Below, piece after piece: positions 1-5,276 of a stretch of DNA of 5,276 nt; the stretch's first letter is position 1; the number at the start of each line of letters is the position of its first letter. The translations under genes were made by a program, and so were the position numbers. Source of the stretch: Anaerolineaceae bacterium. GTDB taxonomy: Bacteria > Chloroflexota > Anaerolineae > Anaerolineales > Anaerolineaceae. The notes under the pieces are model-generated. The model made no database searches. It was given only the letters and a program-made list of their open reading frames with translations, and was not told the origin of the DNA. The stretch covers positions 1 to 5,276 of the forward strand of contig WOZC01000178.1 in NCBI GenBank assembly GCA_011620465.1, written 5' to 3'.

Positions 1-613
1 GCCCGCGAACCGTTACAATATAATCGTAATCGGGATCGGGTTGGTTCAAGCGCTCACGCAGGCGCCGCACCAAGGCGTCGAAAGCCTGTTCAGTGACCCA
101 GCGTGTATCGTCTTCCCAAACTGCCTGGATCAGCTCTTCCCGCGAAATAACTTCTCCTGTCCTGGCATACAGGTAAGCTAAAAGAACGAATTGCTGGTTC
201 GAAAGCGGCGGAACCAACTCCACCCCCCTCACCCAAACTCTCCTGGAGCCCTCGTCAAGGCGAAGTCGAAAGACTTGGCTGAGTTCTGGGGGCAGATCAG
301 AGAGCGGCATCGTCGCATCGGAACTTAAGAAGAGGAAGGTTTGGGTCAGAGCAATCGCGATTTCATCAGCTTCAACCAGTTTAACTGGTCCGTTTAATAC
401 CTGGTTGTTCAGGTAAGTTCCATTTTTGCTGCCAAGGTCTTCCAGGATTACCCCGTTATTCCCCTTGGTGATACGGGCATGCTGGCGAGAGATTTGCCGG
501 TCTGGGATCACGATATCACATTCTGCATCCCTGCCGATCAGCAAAGATCCTTCAATGATCCATTGCTGACCATTTAAAGGACCGTTGTTGGCAATCAAAA
601 CAGCGTCTTCCAT
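1..613 (-). CDS. FHA domain / OmpR-type winged-helix transcriptional regulator (3' end cut by window edge)
   Basis: Reading the minus strand from ATG 613-611 gives 204 uninterrupted codons that run off the left edge. Residues about 5-95 form an FHA domain, a phosphothreonine-binding fold, with its hallmark residues present: G27-R28, S42-R43-x-H45 and N64-G65-T66. After a short linker, residues about 113-204 form an OmpR/PhoB-type winged helix: LSNQQFVLLAYL (137-148), ISREELIQAVW (156-166), and a probable recognition helix around 173-189 ending RRLRERL. The visible end, IVTVRG (199-204), is where this family normally continues GxGYRL, so probably only a few to a few dozen residues are missing. 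No receiver domain is present; FHA takes its place as the input. A Shine-Dalgarno GAGGT (628-624) lies 10 nt before the ATG. The gene is divergent from a Ser/Thr kinase, which suggests a phosphorylation-controlled DNA-binding protein like EmbR, though EmbR has the domains in the reverse order. The fold calls are firm; kinase partnership and target genes are inferred. Confidence 0.92.
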   Translation of the reverse strand, partial: MEDAVLIANNGPLNGQQWIIEGSLLIGRDAECDIVIPDRQISRQHARITKGNNGVILEDLGSKNGTYLNNQVLNGPVKLVEADEIAIALTQTFLFLSSDATMPLSDLPPELSQVFRLRLDEGSRRVWVRGVELVPPLSNQQFVLLAYLYARTGEVISREELIQAVWEDDTRWVTEQAFDALVRRLRERLNQPDPDYDYIVTVRG

Positions 614-623
614 CTCAATCTTT

Positions 624-628
624 ACCTC
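624..628 (-). promoter_or_regulatory. Ribosome binding site of the FHA/winged-helix gene
   Basis: The minus strand reads GAGGTAAAG just upstream of the ATG at 613-611, with a 10-nt spacer after GAGGT. It supports this start, which also gives a full FHA domain. Confidence 0.7.
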
Positions 629-637
629 GCTAATACC

Positions 638-647
638 GATTATAATC
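638..647. promoter_or_regulatory. Palindromic GATTATAATC: candidate shared -10 element or operator for the divergent genes
   Basis: GATTATAATC is a perfect 10-bp palindrome in the 97-bp gap between the divergent FHA-regulator and kinase genes. It supplies a consensus TATAAT on both strands (641-646 plus, 644-639 minus). A plus-strand start here would give the kinase mRNA a leader of about 55-60 nt. A minus-strand start would leave only about 20 nt before the regulator ATG. I see no good -35 hexamer at 16-18 bp on either strand, so the promoter would need an activator, or the palindrome could instead be an operator. The match is directly visible; its function is inferred. Confidence 0.4.
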
Positions 648-659
648 CAAGCACAAGCA
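648..659 (+). repeat. Tandem hexamer CAAGCA x2 beside the palindrome
   Basis: Two exact head-to-tail copies of CAAGCA (648-653 and 654-659) directly abut the GATTATAATC palindrome. OmpR-type winged-helix proteins commonly bind short direct repeats, so this could be part of a site for the neighbouring regulator. A 12-bp repeat can also arise by chance. Confidence 0.35.
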
Positions 660-694
660 GCTTTTCCACGCCGTTATGGAATAAAGCCGCTTGT

Positions 695-703
695 AAGAGG
701 AAG
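695..703 (+). promoter_or_regulatory. Ribosome binding site deciding the kinase start at 711
   Basis: AAGAGGAAG lies about 7-10 nt before ATG 711. It favours this start over the in-frame ATG at 585, which would add 42 residues unrelated to kinases and overlap the start of the divergent gene. Confidence 0.7.
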
Positions 704-710
704 AAGCGAG

Positions 711-1703
711 ATGATTAATTACCCCGTCAGCGGGAATGTGCTGCACGAGCGTTACCGCATTAAGCACATGATCGGTCAGGGAGGCTTTGGCTCTATTTAC
801 CTGGCAGAAGATTTGCGCCTGGAAGGTCGCCTTTGTGCCGTTAAGCAGGTTCGCTATGACCCTGCCTTTCCAGAAGAAATGCTCAAAGAATCGCGGGACC
901 AATTCCTGCGTGAGGCTACCGTGCTCGCCCGCCTGGATCATCCGAATCTTCCGAAAGTGTCAGATTTTTTCTCGATCGATCAAAATGACTTCCTGGTCAT
1001 GGATTATGTGCCGGGAGACGATCTCCGAACCATGCTCGCCAAAGCGGAGAGCAGCGGAAAGTTTCTGAAGGAAGAAGAGGTCTTAGACTGGGCGGTCCAA
1101 ATCGGAGATGCCCTCAGCTATCTTCACCACCAGGATCCTCCAATCCTGCATCGGGATATCAAACCATCGAATCTAAAAGTGACCCCCAGTGGTCTGATCA
1201 AATTAGTTGACTTTGGCTTGGTCAAACTGCTTGCCCCAGATGAGGTTACCATCACCATCATGCAAGGTCAGGGCACCGCGCTCTATACGCCGTTGGAGCA
1301 ATACGGTGGCGACAGCAGCCACACCGACGCCCGCGCCGATGTTTATGCCTTTGGCTGCACGCTTTATCATTTACTCACCAATACCCCACCAATGAATGTG
1401 CGTGATCGTTTTCTCAAGCCCGAGAGTCTGCCATCCATCCGTTCCATCAACCCCGCCATCACCCCTCGCGTTGAAGAAGCCATTTTGTGGGCAATGGCAC
1501 TCCACCCTGATGACCGTCCGAAAGATGTGACTGCCTTCGTCAAAGCGCTTACAGGTGAGACTACCGGCAACCTGCGGCGGATTGGTGGTAGTTATAGCCG
1601 TTCTCTGCAAGCCCAATTGGGACAAACTGAAACCCAGCTCGGTCTCCTGGCAGGTGGATTGGTCTTCCTCAGCCTGCTATTTACTTTGATCCATAATCTT
1701 TAA
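711..1703 (+). CDS. Membrane-anchored Hanks-type serine/threonine protein kinase
   Basis: The 330-residue product is a eukaryotic-like Ser/Thr kinase that transfers phosphate from ATP to Ser/Thr residues of proteins. All core motifs are intact: glycine loop GQGGFG (22-27), ATP-anchoring K45 in AVKQV, the probable helix-C E68, catalytic loop HRDIKPSN (147-154, D149 as base), DFG (167-169), TPLEQY in the APE position (193-198), DVYAFG (210-215) and helix-I R269 in DDRP. The activation segment (170-195) contains T180, T182, T189 and T193 as possible autophosphorylation sites. After the kinase domain (about 13-281) comes a short linker and one hydrophobic segment, LGLLAGGLVFLSLLFTLI (310-327), with only three residues after it. 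The protein is therefore probably tail-anchored with the catalytic domain in the cytoplasm. It has no PASTA or other extracellular sensor. The start at 711 is chosen from the RBS and from homology beginning just after it. The divergent FHA regulator is an obvious candidate substrate or partner (inference). Confidence 0.95.
   Translation: MINYPVSGNVLHERYRIKHMIGQGGFGSIYLAEDLRLEGRLCAVKQVRYDPAFPEEMLKESRDQFLREATVLARLDHPNLPKVSDFFSIDQNDFLVMDYVPGDDLRTMLAKAESSGKFLKEEEVLDWAVQIGDALSYLHHQDPPILHRDIKPSNLKVTPSGLIKLVDFGLVKLLAPDEVTITIMQGQGTALYTPLEQYGGDSSHTDARADVYAFGCTLYHLLTNTPPMNVRDRFLKPESLPSIRSINPAITPRVEEAILWAMALHPDDRPKDVTAFVKALTGETTGNLRRIGGSYSRSLQAQLGQTETQLGLLAGGLVFLSLLFTLIHNL
1700..1703. other. Overlapping stop codons of convergent genes (TTAA)
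   Basis: TTAA at 1700-1703 contains the kinase stop TAA (1701-1703, plus) and the stop of the GH3-like gene (1702-1700, minus). The two convergent genes thus overlap by 4 bp. I found no hairpin followed by a T-run near the junction on either strand, so transcripts may run into the opposite gene. Confidence 0.9.
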
Positions 1704-4486
1704 TTTGACGGGAAATGATTTCTGTTTTCGCTGACCATCCACCAGACCAGCGCCGCTGCCCAACCAAATAACATTCCGATTACCGCTGCCTGGACCACGA
1801 ACCACGAGGAGCTTGTTTTAATCAAATCCATGATGGGAGTGATGCCGAATGTCAGCAGCAAGTAAGCCGCCAAGCCTCCGATCACCGTGCATAAAGCAGA
1901 ACGTATACCCCAACGCACACTACCCCACCACTTATAGCCGGCGATCCAGGCTAAAAATCCTCCCACGAGATTCAACATGATCACTAAAAGCCAGTCGGTT
2001 AGCCTGGGGTAGCCAGTCAAATTAGTCGACGGATCGGGTGTAGGCGTGGGCATCATGGAAAGTGTCGGACTGGGGATCGATGTGGGGGTAGCCGTTGGCG
2101 TGGGTGTCTCCGTGGGCATGATCACCTGGGCTAATCCACCCTGTGTGTTTAGAATAAGCTTTCCAGAAGTCAGTGCAGGTTCACTGATGGCTGTGACCTC
2201 AAAAATCCCTTCGCGCTCAATACGATAATCGACCGTCGCCAGCCCATCCTGAGTGACCGTCTCTGGTTGCGAAATGATCAGGTTCTCTGTTGAAAGGCGG
2301 ATCGTAAACTTCACTACTGTGCCGTCCGGAACTTGATTTCCGTTATGGTCAATAATCGGTCCTGCCTGAATGCGCACATTTTCTCCCAAAACGAACAGGG
2401 GAACAGGGGTTTCAACCGATGGAGTTTCCAGGTCCGCGGTTGCTTGCTGCTGCTGGGGTGTGAGCAGCTTGATCTGGATTACCTGGTTGGGGTTCGGAGC
2501 TGTGACTGTGTTTAGTTGGTAATCAACAGCACTGATGGAGACCGGCAGCGACCCGCTGGCAGTTGTTTCACGCATCAAGACCCGGGCTGCGATATCCATG
2601 GCGCTTTGGGTGTTATTGTAAAGAACATAATAGGCACTGATATTCGCCAGATCGGTCGAATCCAGGTAATAGGGTACATCGTAACTGAAGACAATTACAT
2701 TTTTGTCTCTCAGAAGGTCCAGCCGTTCTGAGAGCAAACGTTTTAATGCCCTGGTTTCAGGCAATGAGGGATCTTCATTAAGCATGTTGAAAATCACCCA
2801 TTGAGAGCGGAGCAGGTTATCCACCCGGTTTGGGTCTGCCGGTTCAGTGCGTTGGTCGAGGATGTCGGTCAGTTGAGCGAAACTATATGAAAAGATGCGG
2901 TCTCCATCCAACTGGTTGGTTCCCAAAGGTCCGTAATAGCGGATAAGGGTGTCCTCAAAGTCCATCGTGGCGAAATCGCTGCTTTCGATACAGTTATCGC
3001 ATTGCTTGCGCATGCGGGTGTCGGTGAAAACCGTGATGTAATCGGATAAAGCCGGTGGTTGTGGAATGGTCGCGCTCAGGAACTCAACCGAAGGTGCCAG
3101 GAGTGTTACCGCTTGACGATTTACCTTCAATTCAAGTGTCCCAGCGCGCCCAAGCGCCGAGAGCCCTTCCTGTGTCGTCGCGACTGAATCGAGGCTGAAA
3201 GTGGGATAGAGCTGCATCTTCGCCTGCAAAATTCTTAGTACCGAAGCATCCACTCTCTGGGCGAAAACGGCGTCTTCCTGGTATTTTTGCCTGAAAAACT
3301 CAATCGTCCTGATGATCGTTTCTGTTTGGTTGAGGTCAATGATCGCCGTAAAATTATCAAGGAAGAGCATATCATTACCAGCCAAAAAAGCTGTACGGGC
3401 GACCGTCAGCGGGTCGAAAACATCTTCTCCACTGCTGAACACCGATTGGACTGCCGGGCTTCCCAGACTGTCACTGATCATCAATCCGCCATTGGCACGC
3501 CAGGTCGCCAGGGGTTCAGGTGAGAGCAACTGTGCAAGGGCGGTTTGGTCAAAATTGACAGGCATCGTCGTTGCACGGATATTTCCCTGAAAGCCCTGAA
3601 AACGAATCGCCGAAATCATCAAACCATCCACCTGCCTCTGCGGGTTTTCATCACCAACAACGGTCATGTAAGGTGCCAGTTCGATCTGTTTGAGTTGCTC
3701 CAACGTTTTCTGCACAGTGGAGACTTCTTCGCTCGGCGGACGGTCCACACTGCCCAACCCCGGAAAATGCTGCGCAATCACGTTTATGCGTCCCTGGCTG
3801 CCCACGTGCACACCTTCCACATAGGCTTTGCCCATCTCCCCCACCCAGTACGGGTCCCCTCCGAAACTCTGCGTGCCCGCGCTTGTAGCCGCGACCATAT
3901 CCTTGCTGTCGACTACATCAAGCGAAGGACCAAGCAGCAGGTTCACGCCCAGAGCAGAAAGTTCTTGACCAACGACGCTGCCGACCTCCTGTGCCAAATC
4001 TGTTGACCAGGTGGCACCGATGGACATGGGCGAGGGATATTCGGTCAGACCGCTGAGCAGCTGTGGTGTGCGGTTGTCATCCCGGACCAAATTCATACCA
4101 ATATAAAGTGGAATGTAGTTCGTGTCCGGATCAGCAGGAGCATCTGTATCCAGAGGATTGCTTTTTTGCCAGTTCACTTCCTGAAGGGTCTGAACCAATT
4201 GCCAGGCGGCTGTGGTGTCGTCGACAAAATTGTTGTGCGCGGCACTCAGAACCACGCCGCCAACGTGGTAATTGCTGATCAGATTGTAGATCGCACTTTC
4301 ATTGTGAACCTCTGTGCCGTTGAAAGTGATCAAAAATAATTGACCGACTTTTTCAGCTGGTGTCATGCGAGCAAGCAAAGCTTCAGCCTGGCTGACCTCC
4401 TGGGCGCTGCTTGTCGCCAGCGGGAAGCTGAAAAGACCGGTAATGATGCAAAAACAAAGCAAGAGACGCAAGAAGCTTGCTCTCAT
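1700..4486 (-). CDS. Exported GH3 (NagZ-like) protein with Ig-like domain and three C-terminal membrane helices; active site altered
   Basis: The 928-residue product has a signal peptide (1-28, likely cut after ATSSA). Next is a GH3 N-terminal barrel (about 33-425), recognisable from MTPAEKVGQLFLITF, GATWSTDLAQEVG, LGPSLDVV and HFPGLG (240-245). A GH3 C-terminal-like alpha/beta domain follows (about 455-655, ending SGSLPVSI). An Ig/invasin-like domain spans about 697-785 (NGNQVPDGTVVKFT), then a Thr-Pro-rich linker (791-819). Three membrane helices follow (about 831-850, 862-882, 893-916), with basic residues in the first loop fitting a positive-inside topology. GH3 enzymes hydrolyse beta-linked sugars; NagZ types remove N-acetylglucosamine from wall fragments. 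D339 (ISDS) sits at the nucleophile position. However, the usual DQEGG is NLVRDDN (132-138), KHFPGHG is QHFPGLG (239-245), and the DSH acid/base loop is DRPPS (248-252). Activity is therefore doubtful. C496 and C499 form a CxxC in the second domain. The gene is translationally coupled to the upstream phosphodiesterase. GH3 ancestry is firm; substrate and activity are open. Confidence 0.85.
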   Translation of the reverse strand: MRASFLRLLLCFCIITGLFSFPLATSSAQEVSQAEALLARMTPAEKVGQLFLITFNGTEVHNESAIYNLISNYHVGGVVLSAAHNNFVDDTTAAWQLVQTLQEVNWQKSNPLDTDAPADPDTNYIPLYIGMNLVRDDNRTPQLLSGLTEYPSPMSIGATWSTDLAQEVGSVVGQELSALGVNLLLGPSLDVVDSKDMVAATSAGTQSFGGDPYWVGEMGKAYVEGVHVGSQGRINVIAQHFPGLGSVDRPPSEEVSTVQKTLEQLKQIELAPYMTVVGDENPQRQVDGLMISAIRFQGFQGNIRATTMPVNFDQTALAQLLSPEPLATWRANGGLMISDSLGSPAVQSVFSSGEDVFDPLTVARTAFLAGNDMLFLDNFTAIIDLNQTETIIRTIEFFRQKYQEDAVFAQRVDASVLRILQAKMQLYPTFSLDSVATTQEGLSALGRAGTLELKVNRQAVTLLAPSVEFLSATIPQPPALSDYITVFTDTRMRKQCDNCIESSDFATMDFEDTLIRYYGPLGTNQLDGDRIFSYSFAQLTDILDQRTEPADPNRVDNLLRSQWVIFNMLNEDPSLPETRALKRLLSERLDLLRDKNVIVFSYDVPYYLDSTDLANISAYYVLYNNTQSAMDIAARVLMRETTASGSLPVSISAVDYQLNTVTAPNPNQVIQIKLLTPQQQQATADLETPSVETPVPLFVLGENVRIQAGPIIDHNGNQVPDGTVVKFTIRLSTENLIISQPETVTQDGLATVDYRIEREGIFEVTAISEPALTSGKLILNTQGGLAQVIMPTETPTPTATPTSIPSPTLSMMPTPTPDPSTNLTGYPRLTDWLLVIMLNLVGGFLAWIAGYKWWGSVRWGIRSALCTVIGGLAAYLLLTFGITPIMDLIKTSSSWFVVQAAVIGMLFGWAAALVWWMVSENRNHFPSN
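2027..2116 (-). repeat. Low-complexity Thr-Pro linker coding repeat
   Basis: This stretch encodes residues 791-820 of the GH3-like protein (TETPTPTATPTS and similar) and appears on the plus strand as irregular GTGGGx/GTxGGC units. Such Thr/Pro-rich spacers typically hold surface domains away from the membrane and may be O-glycosylated. The repeat is prone to length variation. Confidence 0.75.
4483..4486 (-). other. ATGA start/stop overlap (translational coupling)
   Basis: On the minus strand the phosphodiesterase gene ends ...GCAGCATGA. Its stop TGA (4485-4483) overlaps the ATG (4486-4484) of the GH3-like gene. Only a weak GAAG precedes that ATG, so translation of the second gene probably depends on ribosomes finishing the first. 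This shows the two genes share a transcript and are made together. Confidence 0.9.
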
Positions 4487-5220
4487 GCTGCTTCGATAGC
4501 CTCACGAGCATGGGCGGGATCGTTACAAATGACCATGTCGACACCGAGATCCCTCATTCTAAGCAGGTCTTCAGTCTTGTCGACAGTCCAAACGTTCACC
4601 TTTTTTCCTTGTGCGTGCAGATGGCTGACCATCCTTGTGTTGACATCTTTAAAATAAGGATGCAGCGCATCATAATGATAACGTTTGCCCAGCCAACCGC
4701 GATATGGAATACCAGGCAGTCCTGGGAGTGTCAATAAACCCCGAGGGATCGCCGGCTCAAGCCTTTCTGCTTTCAACAAGTTGCGGGTATTGAACGAGGA
4801 AAGGATCACTGAATCTTTTAACCCCATTTTTTGAATCAATGCGATTACCTTCTCAGTTAAATAGTCGCGAGGTGTTGCATAATTCTTCAACTCGACGTTA
4901 ATCAAGAACTGCCCGCCCAATTCTTCAAAGACCTGGTCGAGCAGCGGAAGGGGTTCTCCAGTAAATCGTGCATCGAATTTGCAGCCGGCATCAAGCGTTT
5001 TAAGCTCATCCCAGCGCATTTCGTTCACCTTGCCCTGTCCGTTGGTGGTACGTATAACACTCTGATCGTGAATCACCGCCAGATGGTCATCAGCTGAAAG
5101 CATAACATCCAACTCAACACCATCCGCATTTAGTTCTTTGGCAAGCCGGAAGGCAGCCATGGTATTTTCTGGTGCCAGGGCTGAAGCACCACGATGTGCG
5201 ATGATTAGGGGCGTGTTCAC
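4483..5220 (-). CDS. Cytoplasmic glycerophosphodiester phosphodiesterase (GDPD/UgpQ type)
   Basis: The 245-residue product matches the GDPD family, which hydrolyses glycerophosphodiesters (deacylated phospholipids) to sn-glycerol 3-phosphate and an alcohol. Its length is close to that of E. coli UgpQ. The family motifs are all present: AHRGA with catalytic H9 and R10, PENT (17-20), GVELDV with metal ligands E36 and D38, the second catalytic histidine in HD (51-52), NVELK with metal ligand E110 and K112, LHPYF (186-190), VNVWTVD (208-214) and the closing GVDMVICNDP (226-235). There is no signal peptide or membrane segment, so it should act in the cytoplasm. The start is GTG (5220-5218): an in-frame TAA lies two codons upstream (5226-5224), and the next ATG (residue 21) would remove the HRG and PENT motifs. 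It is the first gene of an operon with the GH3-like membrane protein. Enzyme class is confident; the actual substrate, for example lipid- or wall-derived glycerophosphodiesters, is not determined. Confidence 0.95.
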   Translation of the reverse strand: MNTPLIIAHRGASALAPENTMAAFRLAKELNADGVELDVMLSADDHLAVIHDQSVIRTTNGQGKVNEMRWDELKTLDAGCKFDARFTGEPLPLLDQVFEELGGQFLINVELKNYATPRDYLTEKVIALIQKMGLKDSVILSSFNTRNLLKAERLEPAIPRGLLTLPGLPGIPYRGWLGKRYHYDALHPYFKDVNTRMVSHLHAQGKKVNVWTVDKTEDLLRMRDLGVDMVICNDPAHAREAIEAA

Positions 5221-5231
5221 AATTTAGTAGA

Positions 5232-5239
5232 CTTCTCCT
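5232..5239 (-). promoter_or_regulatory. Ribosome binding site of the phosphodiesterase gene
   Basis: The minus strand reads AGGAGAAG before the GTG start. The AGGAG core is 14 nt from the GTG, somewhat longer than ideal. With the weak GTG codon this suggests modest translation, but no alternative start fits because of the in-frame TAA at 5226-5224. Confidence 0.65.
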
Positions 5240-5251
5240 GTCTTATGAATA

Positions 5252-5260
5252 ATTATAGCA
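5252..5260 (-). promoter_or_regulatory. Extended -10 promoter of the phosphodiesterase/GH3 operon
   Basis: The minus strand reads TGCTATAAT, a perfect extended -10 (TGnTATAAT). Transcription would start near 5245, giving a leader of about 25 nt that includes the RBS. The -35 position would fall at about 5275-5280, mostly outside the window, so it cannot be judged. Confidence 0.65.
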
Positions 5261-5276
5261 TGCAGAGGTTTTTCTC

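Noticed and set aside
674..680. TTATGGA as an alternative plus-strand -10 for the kinase
   Set aside because: Poor match to TATAAT and no -35 partner; the TATAAT at 641-646 is better.
585..710. 42-residue N-terminal extension of the kinase from ATG 585, containing a hydrophobic stretch resembling a signal or membrane segment
   Set aside because: It overlaps the start codon and RBS of the divergent FHA gene and lacks kinase homology. ATG 711 has a good RBS directly before the conserved region.
630..941. Minus-strand open frame of 103 codons at the start of the kinase gene
   Set aside because: It is antisense to the kinase glycine loop and VAIK region and covers the intergenic promoter area; there is no recognisable domain.
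3545..4006. Plus-strand open frame of 153 codons
   Set aside because: It lies wholly antisense to the well-supported GH3-like gene; its His/Arg-rich translation looks like a shadow frame and matches no family I recognise.
4440..4486. Lipoprotein signal (LLLC or FC) in the GH3-like protein N-terminus
   Set aside because: The residues before C11 and C13 do not fit a lipobox ([AG] expected just before Cys) and the hydrophobic core continues past them; ATSSA-QE is a better signal peptidase I site, and the protein has its own C-terminal anchor.
5258..5263. GCATGC palindrome near the right edge as an operator
   Set aside because: A 6-bp palindrome is common by chance; it partly overlaps the extended -10 and has no longer symmetry around it.

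Overview
The window holds four protein genes packed almost end to end and no RNA genes, mobile elements or CRISPR. The style of the proteins suggests a free-living bacterium with an elaborate Ser/Thr-phosphorylation apparatus, most likely a member of the Chloroflexota (Anaerolineae-like). The clues are a Hanks-type kinase with a GQGGFGSIYLAED-like start, an FHA/winged-helix regulator, and a large surface protein with a Thr-Pro-rich linker. This placement is an inference from protein style; no taxonomic marker gene is present.

Left part (1-1703): two divergent genes separated by 97 bp. On the minus strand is a gene, cut by the left edge, for an N-terminal FHA (phosphothreonine-binding) domain joined to an OmpR/PhoB-type winged-helix DNA-binding domain. 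On the plus strand is a complete Ser/Thr protein kinase with a single C-terminal membrane anchor. Kinase plus FHA transcription factor is a plausible signalling pair, analogous to mycobacterial PknH/EmbR but with the FHA and DNA-binding domains in the opposite order. The 97 bp between them contains a perfect 10-bp palindrome, GATTATAATC, that offers a TATAAT -10 hexamer to both strands, next to a tandem hexamer repeat (CAAGCA twice).

Right part (1700-5276): a minus-strand, two-gene operon. It begins with a GTG-started, cytoplasmic glycerophosphodiester phosphodiesterase preceded by a good extended -10 promoter (TGCTATAAT). It continues through an ATGA start/stop overlap into a 928-residue exported protein. 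That protein has a signal peptide, a two-domain GH3 (NagZ-like) region, an Ig-like domain, a Thr-Pro-rich linker and three C-terminal membrane helices. Several of the usual NagZ active-site signatures are altered, so it may be a non-catalytic or re-specialised GH3 protein.

The operon and the kinase gene converge, and their TAA stop codons overlap in one TTAA tetranucleotide, leaving no room for an intergenic terminator. The most unusual item is the GH3-derived membrane protein with a degraded active site, coupled to a phosphodiesterase. The kinase/FHA-regulator pair is the best candidate for a regulatory circuit. I see no clear sign of a wholly new defence or mobile system here.
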